The notes beneath the pieces are model-generated. The model made no database searches, had not been told where the DNA came from, and saw only the letters and a list, made by a program, of their open reading frames with translations. A stretch of DNA of 64,000 nucleotides from Gammaproteobacteria bacterium (GTDB lineage: Bacteria; Pseudomonadota; Gammaproteobacteria; Pseudomonadales; Cellvibrionaceae): positions 1 to 64,000 of the forward strand of contig SEBU01000004.1 of NCBI GenBank assembly GCA_004173475.1, read 5' to 3'. Both the position numbers and the translations under genes were made by a program. How positions within the stretch are numbered: position 1 is the stretch's first letter; each line of letters opens with the position of its first letter. Shown here piece after piece: positions 15,230 through 22,858 of the stretch.

Positions 15230-15346
15230 CTACAAAACCGCGAAGACTGCACGCAATGTGAACGCTTTTCGGGGGTAGTTTTGTAAATCTACACCTAATA
15301 CCTGGTGATAGTCTGGTAGGGACATATACCAGAGGAGGATGTCAAA
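15230..15346 (+). promoter_or_regulatory. Upstream region of the 250-aa gene with inverted repeats
   Basis: An inverted repeat TACAAAAC (15231-15238) / GTTTTGTA (15278-15285) flanks a 39-base centre, TAATAC at 15296-15301 could be a -10 element without a matching -35, and a CTGGTA/TACCAG hairpin (15313-15332) precedes the ribosome site AGGAGG. An activator-dependent promoter is a reasonable reading. Confidence 0.35.
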
Positions 15347-16099
15347 ATGGTTGATTCGAATAAAGCAGTTAGCAAGTTGGCCAACAAGCAGGCCAGAAAG
15401 CCAGTCAATCGCTTCGATCCGCGATTAGTTCAGTCGCGCGTAGGTGAAGTGGAATCGTTGTTATCCCGAGCAGTTATGTACCGTCCAATTACGTTGTTGA
15501 GCCTACACGCGCAGCGCGTGATTTGGAGGCAGTTTTTAGGCCTCCGTCGCTCATTGTTCAGTATTTCCGTGATTTTACCGCTTGTCTTTCAAGATGACCA
15601 CGAGAGCATAGAGGCGGTGGAAAAGTCTATCGAAACGCGTTTTAGCGAGGCGAGGAAAACTTTAACAACGAGTAAGCAACAATTGCAGGAAACGCTTAAA
15701 TCAGATGGCATCAATAACGTATTTGATTTCAACAATAAGCTTGAACTTAACGTTGCCATTGATACACCGTTAGCGTCTCAGTTCGTAGATTTAGTACTCC
15801 TATTAGACGAGCTAGTTCAATACATCGAAACTGTTTGGCTTAGCGGTAACATCGACAATAAGCACCGGAACATCGAAGTAAATAAATGGGAAAAAACGTT
15901 AATGCGCTTATCTGTCACACTTATCCAACATGAAAGGCGCGTAAAGAATGCTGCGAAGCAAAAAGGCATCGCAACAGAGGTGGGAGATGAGCTCGAAGGG
16001 TCATCGAACGAGGTCGCTGACAGCGTGCCGGAGCTACCAACTGCACTAAACAATGGGAAATTACTTAATGAACCTCTGATGAAGGCTGCAGTAGCGTGA
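15347..16099 (+). CDS. Conserved plasmid/ICE protein, DUF1845-like
   Basis: A 250-residue helical protein. The conserved-looking core is VESLLSRAVMYRP, then LHAQRVIWRQFLGLRRSLFS and LPLVFQDDHESIE, a pattern I associate with DUF1845-type proteins of plasmids and ICEs; the family name is tentative. It has a strong AGGAGG ribosome site, runs opposite to the flanking blocks, and ends in a good intrinsic terminator, so it is a single-gene unit. No catalytic motif is visible. Confidence 0.5.
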   Translation: MVDSNKAVSKLANKQARKPVNRFDPRLVQSRVGEVESLLSRAVMYRPITLLSLHAQRVIWRQFLGLRRSLFSISVILPLVFQDDHESIEAVEKSIETRFSEARKTLTTSKQQLQETLKSDGINNVFDFNNKLELNVAIDTPLASQFVDLVLLLDELVQYIETVWLSGNIDNKHRNIEVNKWEKTLMRLSVTLIQHERRVKNAAKQKGIATEVGDELEGSSNEVADSVPELPTALNNGKLLNEPLMKAAVA

Positions 16100-16126
16100 T
16101 CACGGTCTCAATTTAAGGTCCGCATT

Positions 16127-16155
16127 AAAAAGGTCGCTAACAAGCGGCCTTTTTT
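16127..16155 (+). terminator. Intrinsic terminator
   Basis: AAAAAGG/CCTTTTT and CGC/GCG pairing around a six-base loop, ending in a T-run, 28 bases past the stop of the 250-aa gene. Confidence 0.8.
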
Positions 16156-16205
16156 CTTGCATCATAGAATTGTATGTCAGAATTAACAAAAACCGGGAGT
16201 TACAT

Positions 16206-17000
16206 ATGAAATTATTAAAGATCTTGTCCATTTGCGCAGTTGTAGGATTATCGTCATGTGCGAGTACTCCGCAAAATAAATTCGATTCGAAACGAAGCTA
16301 TGCAAACAATATTGCTACGGCGGCAAACGCCTTCGTTATTAAGGATGCGGAAGTACCTCAAGAAGTGCTTGGAGATTTCACGAAAAACGGTATAAGTGAT
16401 TTGGCTTGGATCGGCGCAGCAGGAATATCCCCGCCTCCAGGAGTCTCGCGTCCGTTCAGCTTGGGGATCACATCAGCTGCTCTAATATTTGGCCCTAAGG
16501 ATCCAGCTGGCGAGTCACGGGTTCTCGTATGGGTTCCCAAGGACTTATTGGCCCAAGGTGAAAGTCCGAGAGACTACACTTTTAAGATCGTCGCTGCAGC
16601 CTACGCCAAAGTAGCGGAAAGTTTAGGCTTGCAGGCCTATAGCAATGACAACAAGAAAGCGCTCGGTTTCACATCATCAAAAGACATTAAAAAAGTTGGT
16701 GAAAACGTATTGTTGTTTGTACTTGGCGATCCTAAGGAGGTCGTAGCGCCGGCAGCAGCGGGCGGAAAGCCATCGTATCTCTTCACCACCGATCCCTACT
16801 TGGATTACAGCTCAAAGATTGTTGCAAAGGATTTTGGGTCAATCGATGAGTTCGGTTTCTTAATGAAACTCAGTGCCGAACTTCCAGAATGGATAGTGCT
16901 TTACATTAAGCCTGAGTTCTTAAAAATAAATGGAGAAACTAATAAATTTCCGTTTATGCTTCAAAACGGAAAAATGCACCTATTTGTAGTTCCGAAATAA
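16206..17000 (+). CDS. Putative lipoprotein, unknown function
   Basis: A 264-residue protein with a lipoprotein signal peptide: MKLLKILSICAVVGLSSC, where LSSC is the lipobox. ATG at 16206 follows GGGAG by six bases; the longer frame adds twelve unlikely residues. The mature protein is a soluble periplasmic or outer-membrane-tethered domain with a proline-rich GISPPPGVSRPF segment. The family is not recognised. It is convergent with traN and shares a terminator region with it. Confidence 0.65.
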   Translation: MKLLKILSICAVVGLSSCASTPQNKFDSKRSYANNIATAANAFVIKDAEVPQEVLGDFTKNGISDLAWIGAAGISPPPGVSRPFSLGITSAALIFGPKDPAGESRVLVWVPKDLLAQGESPRDYTFKIVAAAYAKVAESLGLQAYSNDNKKALGFTSSKDIKKVGENVLLFVLGDPKEVVAPAAAGGKPSYLFTTDPYLDYSSKIVAKDFGSIDEFGFLMKLSAELPEWIVLYIKPEFLKINGETNKFPFMLQNGKMHLFVVPK

Positions 17001-17023
17001 TTTTTTTGGAAAGAAGTTCTGTT

Positions 17024-17056
17024 GCAAAGGCCTCATCCTTAACAAGAAGCCTTTGC
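17024..17056. terminator. Shared hairpin terminator between the lipoprotein gene and traN
   Basis: GCAAAGGC / GCCTTTGC separated by 17 bases, between the convergent stops at 17000 and 17064. No strong T-run on either side. Confidence 0.45.
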
Positions 17057-17063
17057 GCCAGTT

Positions 17064-19745
17064 TTACTTGCCGTCTACCGCAGGATTTGTATTTTCCGCA
17101 GCCTCATATTTCTTTCCAGTTAAATCTAATCCATTAGCTCTGAGAAGCGCTCTGTCTGCAGAGTTCTGCCTGGAACCGTCGAAATTCATGTTACTAGTGG
17201 ATCCAGTGAGTGAATCCGGAGTCATGTTGGTCATATCAGGCATCAACTTGTACTCACTAAGCATTGCGGTCCATTCGGTGAGGTCGATACTTCCCCAGTC
17301 GATGGCTGCTAAATCCTCTAACGCGATTCCGCCACAATCGGGAGCCTTAGCAGATCCATAATTAGCTGCTTTCTGAGCATGTACCTGGGACTGAACGATG
17401 CGGCCAAGTGGAGACGTGTAGCAACAGTAGGAACGTCGTTTCTCAAGACAAAGGGAGTCAGCACAGTAGGATCCTACATATTCACAACCCTTGGTTGCCT
17501 TTTTTGTTGCCAACTCAAACTCTTCCGTCTCACACTTATAAACGGCCTGAATTACCATCATAGCGACAACGTAAGCTGTATACACCGCCATGACAGTACC
17601 AAGTGCGCTGCCAACATTTCCTACAACTTTTTGCCCTAACGTTTTGGTAGTACTGTCTGCAGTAGCGCTCTCAATGGCCTGGTCGCCTGCAGCGGATGCC
17701 GCCGCATCTGCGCCCATGCTCGAGGCACTGTCAGCGAACATTTTGTCGATCGTATCGGCGATAGTTTGTTTTATGGCATCCGTTACTCCGTTTACGTAGG
17801 TTTTCACTGTGCCTGTAAAAGTGTTTACCGTACCGGAAATATTTTCAATGTAGGTGGCGAATGGTTTAGTTACCGTTGAAACCGTGTTTGTTACGCTAGT
17901 GCCTATGGTTTGGTATGCGCCTACAACAGCGTTACCGTTCTGCATTGTCATCAACGCACTATTAAGTTTGTAAACTTGATATAGGCTTGTAATGTAATCA
18001 GCGGCAGAAAGAGATGTCGGTACATCGCAACAGTCTTGTGCTCCTCCAACCGCGATCTTACATTCTAAGTGTTTACCTCCGAAGACCTTGCAATTGTTTC
18101 CGGTAACATCACAGTTCATTTCTTGAGCCATAAATCCTACTGCGTTAGTTATGGCGAGAGTCTCGGCAAACGAATTGGATTCTGTTTTATCCGGTGTAAG
18201 ACAGTCGGTACCCATACACCGTACAGGCCCAACACAGCTGTGCGTAGTATCGGTGGTGACATCCGGAACACTGACGTCGTCCCCGCATTCCCAAGTCTCC
18301 TCATAAAATGCACATGTGCCTCGTTTTAGAGGATCATCCTCCGTGCACTTTGAAGACAAATAACTGCACTTAGGATTGTTTTTTAGTGCGTCACAGGTCT
18401 CTGACTGGATGCCGGTAACATTCGTGAGTTTGTAAGCTAAATCGACGTCAACTGTATTACACAGTGGTTGGATTCCTGGAACAGGCGGTGAGGGGAAGTC
18501 AGAGTCACATATATACACGCCGTTAACTGCCTCGCATTGAGATGTTAAGGCAGCATTCGATATCGAACTGCATGTATTTTTAACGGATGCGTACTGGGAT
18601 GAAGCGTTTGCAGCAGTGATGCATTCAGGCGGAGTCCACTGATCACTGACTATCGCTTTTTTCGGATCGTACTCGATCTGTAGCTCAGCATATCCGTAAC
18701 CTTTAGAACCAACTACTACATCCATATGGAAGTTGATGCTGTTCCCATGATTAGCCAATTCATTCATGAACGCAGCGGTTACGTCAGCATTAGGCTTGTC
18801 ATCAAAATGCGTGTCTCGTTCGCATCCGCTTGGAACACCTTTCCACTTAGGGCCGCCTTTCGGGCCAAAGTCTAATGGCGGCATCTCCGTCCCACCAACT
18901 GTAGAGGAATTGAAATACACACGTGAGTAATCGTCGTATGCGACACGTTTAAGTGTAACTTTTTTAATTGCTGCAGGATTTTGAACTGAAATGGTGGTTC
19001 CCCCAGCCCCTACCACGACGCAGTTGCCGCCCTTCAACGAGTTTACTTTCAGGTTACCTATCGCAATATCAATGGTGTAATTCTTATTGTATTTCGCACC
19101 CCCAGCAGTCAACACCTTCACATCATAGACGTGATTGATCTTGCACTTAAGATCGGGATTAACCGATTTCTGACAGACCTTCTGATTCTTAATATGTCCA
19201 GTAGTTGTGGTAGGCGTTACATTTAATGTTGACGTGCATGTGTTGGTGACGAGTTTGTCTAAGTTTGCAAATGTGTCTTTAGTGGTGTTGAAAACAGGGT
19301 CATTTCGAAGGTCGGGCCTCGGCGTGTTTTTAGTGGCCATTACCGTTTCATACGCTTGGCCCTGAACAGTCTTATTGGCTGTAGTTGCATCGTCGTACAT
19401 GAAAGACTGGGACGCCTTGCCTGTTTTCACCAATTCCTTGTCATCATCACTTGCCACCTGCATCGCGGTTAGATCAGGTTCAGAACCCGCAGGAAAAAAA
19501 TCGGACATTGGTCGTGCGCCTGACGTGCCAGGAAACAGTTCCGAGGTGTCGATCGAGGAGCCATCCGGCATATTGATGGTGCTACCGGAAACAGTGGCAT
19601 CAGTATGTCCATTCACGAGGTTCGTCGCAGTAGTCTTAGCGTCTGCACCAGCATCTGTAAAGCTGTCAGCCACTGCAGTAGTTTGACAAAAAACGAATAT
19701 CGTGAGAACGAGATATGTAAAAACGCGGTTAATAAACAATTTCAT
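17064..19745 (-). CDS. traN: TraN, mating-pair stabilisation outer-membrane protein
   Basis: An 893-residue exported protein with an N-terminal signal peptide (VFTYLVLTIFVFCQTTAVA) and many paired cysteines, notably CTEDDPLKRGTCAFYEETWECG, CDVTGNNC, CCDVP and CYTSPLGR-type motifs conserved in TraN. In F-like systems TraN sits in the outer membrane and contacts the recipient. A hydrophobic GSALGTVMAVYTAYVVAMMVIQAVY stretch lies in the last third. It is the final gene of the tra run here, and its start abuts the traU stop. Length agrees with the large TraN of SXT/IncA/C elements. Confidence 0.9.
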   Translation of the reverse strand: MKLFINRVFTYLVLTIFVFCQTTAVADSFTDAGADAKTTATNLVNGHTDATVSGSTINMPDGSSIDTSELFPGTSGARPMSDFFPAGSEPDLTAMQVASDDDKELVKTGKASQSFMYDDATTANKTVQGQAYETVMATKNTPRPDLRNDPVFNTTKDTFANLDKLVTNTCTSTLNVTPTTTTGHIKNQKVCQKSVNPDLKCKINHVYDVKVLTAGGAKYNKNYTIDIAIGNLKVNSLKGGNCVVVGAGGTTISVQNPAAIKKVTLKRVAYDDYSRVYFNSSTVGGTEMPPLDFGPKGGPKWKGVPSGCERDTHFDDKPNADVTAAFMNELANHGNSINFHMDVVVGSKGYGYAELQIEYDPKKAIVSDQWTPPECITAANASSQYASVKNTCSSISNAALTSQCEAVNGVYICDSDFPSPPVPGIQPLCNTVDVDLAYKLTNVTGIQSETCDALKNNPKCSYLSSKCTEDDPLKRGTCAFYEETWECGDDVSVPDVTTDTTHSCVGPVRCMGTDCLTPDKTESNSFAETLAITNAVGFMAQEMNCDVTGNNCKVFGGKHLECKIAVGGAQDCCDVPTSLSAADYITSLYQVYKLNSALMTMQNGNAVVGAYQTIGTSVTNTVSTVTKPFATYIENISGTVNTFTGTVKTYVNGVTDAIKQTIADTIDKMFADSASSMGADAAASAAGDQAIESATADSTTKTLGQKVVGNVGSALGTVMAVYTAYVVAMMVIQAVYKCETEEFELATKKATKGCEYVGSYCADSLCLEKRRSYCCYTSPLGRIVQSQVHAQKAANYGSAKAPDCGGIALEDLAAIDWGSIDLTEWTAMLSEYKLMPDMTNMTPDSLTGSTSNMNFDGSRQNSADRALLRANGLDLTGKKYEAAENTNPAVDGK

Positions 19746-20768
19746 TTAATTTGCTCCCTTCACTGCACAGCAATCGCGCCAGCGCCAAACGGTGTAAATA
19801 AGATCCTCCCCTACGGCAGGAATCGTCCTGTTTAACTCTCCCCACTTGAAGGTGGTTTCACCTGTAACGTGGCCTTTAGATGTTTCTGGGAGAGGATACG
19901 TCAGGGTGTACTTGTACATATCTTTTGGGAAAGTAAGATCAATCTTTGCCTCGCACATCGCGTCTGCCCCAGCCGTTCTGCGTGCCAGACCTCTTCGGTG
20001 CAACCCAGCTAGTACCTTAACTTTTAGCAAGGAGGTATTTTTGACCAAGCTTGATGTTGCATATTGATTCCCGGAAAGCGGATAGATTGTTCCCCAGGAG
20101 CCCGCGCACCAAAACATACTTTTGATAGGATGCCCTGTGGCTGCCGCGGCAGCATCGGCAGCACAGGCGGCAGCCGCGACTGGATTTGCAACTGCTGCTG
20201 CTTCTGGATTGGTGAAGAACGCTAGTTCATCGGTATTCCAAGTCGGGTCAAGCTCCGAGATATACATAAGGTCGAGGTCCATGTAGCCATCAGGCTGACA
20301 CGATCCGTTAGTAAACATGTTAAGAATCGCTAGCAAGGGGTACGAGTACATGTGGTAGTGCATAAACGTTTTTTGAATTGCTCGCGAATCGCTGCCAATC
20401 CTATGATTACCCTGCTGCAGCCGGTTGGCGGGCAACATAATTCCCCCAAGGACTGACGAGCAACCGGGAACCCGCTGAAATTCAATCAGGAAAGAGGGCT
20501 CCCACATTGAATTAGTAACGCCCGGCCTAGGCACGCCCAAGTCATCCACACATGAACATAAAGGAGTAGTTACAGCTCCTGACGGTACGGGATTACCCTT
20601 AGTCACGATTGCCTTTCCCGCGAGCATGATGGGAAAAATACAATCCCAGCACGTGTCGGTGATCATCTTCGCTGAAAGGATTTGAGCATCTTGGCAGCCG
20701 ACCTCCGCGCGCGAAATAGCTGGAAGGATCAACACAGCTAGCAAACAGATTCTCGAAAATGTAATCAT
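19746..20768 (-). CDS. traU: TraU, conjugative DNA transfer protein
   Basis: A 340-residue periplasmic protein with a cleavable signal (LLAVLILPAISRA) and the conserved Cys-rich TraU pattern: CWDCIFPIMLAGK, CSCVDDLGVPRPG, then WEPSFLIEFQRVPGCSSVLGG. F-type systems need TraU for DNA transfer. Its ATG overlaps the traW stop by four bases, showing translational coupling, and traN follows directly. Confidence 0.93.
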   Translation of the reverse strand: MITFSRICLLAVLILPAISRAEVGCQDAQILSAKMITDTCWDCIFPIMLAGKAIVTKGNPVPSGAVTTPLCSCVDDLGVPRPGVTNSMWEPSFLIEFQRVPGCSSVLGGIMLPANRLQQGNHRIGSDSRAIQKTFMHYHMYSYPLLAILNMFTNGSCQPDGYMDLDLMYISELDPTWNTDELAFFTNPEAAAVANPVAAAACAADAAAAATGHPIKSMFWCAGSWGTIYPLSGNQYATSSLVKNTSLLKVKVLAGLHRRGLARRTAGADAMCEAKIDLTFPKDMYKYTLTYPLPETSKGHVTGETTFKWGELNRTIPAVGEDLIYTVWRWRDCCAVKGAN

Positions 20769-22036
20769 TGATTTTTGTCCTTTACGCTCACTTCTTTAAT
20801 AAAAAAGCTTTTTTTGTCAGCGGTGATTACTGATGGAACAACGGAAAGAAGGAATCGAGATTTAACGTCCGGCGTTAACTTGAAAACCGGAGCATTGAAT
20901 TCTGCAGTGATATTTTTGTAAGAGTCCCAGTCTTTAGACTTATCAAATTGGGTCGCGATAAGAATTACTGACCTACCCTCATTGACCAAACGACTATTTT
21001 CCCCTTTCGCGAAGTCAAGCTGAGCCTTGTCAATCGGGTCAAAAACTATAATGGACTTGTCGAACGACTTGAGATCCAGCGGGTTAATTATCGTACCCTT
21101 GCTCACTATGGTTGCACCAAAGCCGTCCAATATGTCCTCAGTCACTTGAATAGAAGGGTCAAGAGCCCGTGTAATAGATTTGGTCGCCCTGGGAAGCAGT
21201 ATGAATTCCTGATTTTTCCAAAAGCGATTGTTTGCATCTTCTTTCTTTTTCGCCCAGTCAATCTTTGAAGCTCGATCTTTCATCACTTCGATGATATCCA
21301 GTTCTGCGATTTGTATTGTAGGGCCTTTGATTCCAAAATCGGTTTCGACCGACTCCTTCATTTTTGACGCGATCCAATGCCCGTCGGACAAGCCCACAAC
21401 TTTCCCTAATAATTTATCGTTCTTCTCGTCATAAATGACGACGCTGGGCACCTGAGTAATGTTGAATCTACGGAAGTAGGTTGGGTTAAGCATTACATTT
21501 GGAGTTGGCGAGTATGCGCTCGCTAAGTCGGATATTTCTTTTAATGATTTTCCCATGCTGTTTATGTCTTTCACTCCGCGAAACACAAGAACGACGTTCT
21601 GATTTTGAGATGCTTCTTTCAATAATCCTTTGATGGTCGAAAGGCCCATTGACCAGGAAACGAAAACCAATACCTTTTCCTCAACGCTAAAATTGGAAGC
21701 TGTGACGTCATGCGAAAGCGAGTCGCTAACTGGAGACATCGCTTGTTCTAATATTTCTCGTGCCTGATTGTTCGCGGTGTCTTTGTGAATGTTCTTCGGA
21801 ATCAGAACACCTGGCTCTCGCGCATTCTGTATCTCTTTATTAAATAGTTTTCGGTCCTCGGGAGTTATTACGTAAGTGTTAGTACCCACTTCTCCATTGC
21901 TGTCTGACTTAATCCGATTTGCCAGTTCCGCGATTTGTTCTAGCTCCTTATCATCGGCCGCGTCGCTGGCAAGCGAATGGATCGGAAAAAAAGCATTAAA
22001 AAATAGGATGAGACCTGCCAACGAAATCTTTTGCAT
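20765..22036 (-). CDS. traW: TrbC-TraW fusion, pilus assembly protein
   Basis: A 423-residue exported protein joining two F-system functions. Residues about 115-235 are TrbC-like (VLVFVSWSMGLSTIKGLLKEA, RFNITQVPSVVIYD), and the C-terminal part is TraW-like (WAKKKEDANNRFWKNQEFILLPRATKSI and VFDPIDKAQLDFAK). The N-terminus has a signal peptide (LAGLILFFNAFFPIHSLA). The same fusion is usual in SXT/IncA/C systems, while F encodes two genes. It overlaps the 3' end of the S26 gene by 41 bases and is coupled to traU. Confidence 0.85.
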   Translation of the reverse strand: MQKISLAGLILFFNAFFPIHSLASDAADDKELEQIAELANRIKSDSNGEVGTNTYVITPEDRKLFNKEIQNAREPGVLIPKNIHKDTANNQAREILEQAMSPVSDSLSHDVTASNFSVEEKVLVFVSWSMGLSTIKGLLKEASQNQNVVLVFRGVKDINSMGKSLKEISDLASAYSPTPNVMLNPTYFRRFNITQVPSVVIYDEKNDKLLGKVVGLSDGHWIASKMKESVETDFGIKGPTIQIAELDIIEVMKDRASKIDWAKKKEDANNRFWKNQEFILLPRATKSITRALDPSIQVTEDILDGFGATIVSKGTIINPLDLKSFDKSIIVFDPIDKAQLDFAKGENSRLVNEGRSVILIATQFDKSKDWDSYKNITAEFNAPVFKLTPDVKSRFLLSVVPSVITADKKSFFIKEVSVKDKNQ

Positions 22037-22526
22037 CTACTGTTCCCCAATACCTAGAGTCGAATGAGAAACGGTTATCTCCCATCATCCAATACTTATC
22101 TTTACCTAAAATTTGCGTACCTCGGAATTTTTCCTTTCTTTGTTTAAGTTTCGATTCTGCATACATTAATCCCTCCCCAACCATCACTCCGTTGACAAAT
22201 ATTTTGTCTTGCTCGTCAACCGTGATCGTATCGCCAGGAACTCCCATTATGATTTTTGTAAAAATGGTGCCCTGCTTGTAAAAAGGTGAGAGATCTTTGG
22301 TTTTAAATGAATAAATTTCACCGCGTTCAAGTCGCTCTAGCTTTTTCTCAACTAGAAATATGCTGTAGTTTTTTATACATTTAATATCCTGAGAATCAAT
22401 TCCGATCGTATATTTTGAAAAAAAGCACGTGCAAAGCGCTAGCAAAACTAGCGTTATGCTGGATGCTTTCACCGTAAACTTTACTCGGGGAATTTCCCAA
22501 ACATGCTTTAACGTTGTTGAGGACAT
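21996..22526 (-). CDS. TrhF/TraF-like S26 signal-peptidase-family protein
   Basis: A 176-residue membrane-anchored protein of the S26 family found in MPF_F operons as TrhF. It has one N-terminal membrane helix, FTKIIMGVPGDTI, which includes the likely general-base lysine, and MGDNRFSFDSRYWG, the box E of signal peptidases. The usual catalytic SM-x-P box is not visible: the equivalent stretch reads GIDSQDIKCIKNYSIFL, so catalysis through another Ser or a Cys is uncertain. It could mature the TraA pilin. Order traC, trbI-like, this gene, traW matches related systems. Confidence 0.75.
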   Translation of the reverse strand: MSSTTLKHVWEIPRVKFTVKASSITLVLLALCTCFFSKYTIGIDSQDIKCIKNYSIFLVEKKLERLERGEIYSFKTKDLSPFYKQGTIFTKIIMGVPGDTITVDEQDKIFVNGVMVGEGLMYAESKLKQRKEKFRGTQILGKDKYWMMGDNRFSFDSRYWGTVDAKDFVGRSHPIF

Positions 22527-22528
22527 AG

Positions 22529-22858
22529 TCAGTCGCCCTCAACTTTCTTAATGTCTTCCAGCGTGATCACGTTTTCCTTTGGGGTAGCGAGTACGTTCCC
22601 TCCGTTGATGACCAGATATCCCTTCTCAGATAAATCATGTGTGATTTTTTCCAACTTTTTTACATACGCCACTCTTTCTTCAGTCGTTTTAAGATCTTTC
22701 GCTGCTTGCATAGCAATAGCGGCTATGTCCATTGTCAGGATGGGCGGCCGCAACTGCAGCTCCTGCTTTAGTTCATAAATTTGATACTGAGAATATGCAC
22801 TAGAAATTATTAGCAAAAATATAAATACTGCTGCTACATAAAGCCGGGAATTACTCAT
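22529..22858 (-). CDS. TrbI-like F-type transfer protein
   Basis: A 109-residue protein with one N-terminal membrane segment (LYVAAVFIFLLIISSAYS) and a helical periplasmic domain containing PPILTMDIAAIAMQAAKDL, resembling TrbI of F-type systems in size, topology and position between traC and traW. F TrbI affects pilus retraction. It overlaps the traC stop by one base. The call rests largely on topology and synteny. Confidence 0.6.
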   Translation of the reverse strand: MSNSRLYVAAVFIFLLIISSAYSQYQIYELKQELQLRPPILTMDIAAIAMQAAKDLKTTEERVAYVKKLEKITHDLSEKGYLVINGGNVLATPKENVITLEDIKKVEGD

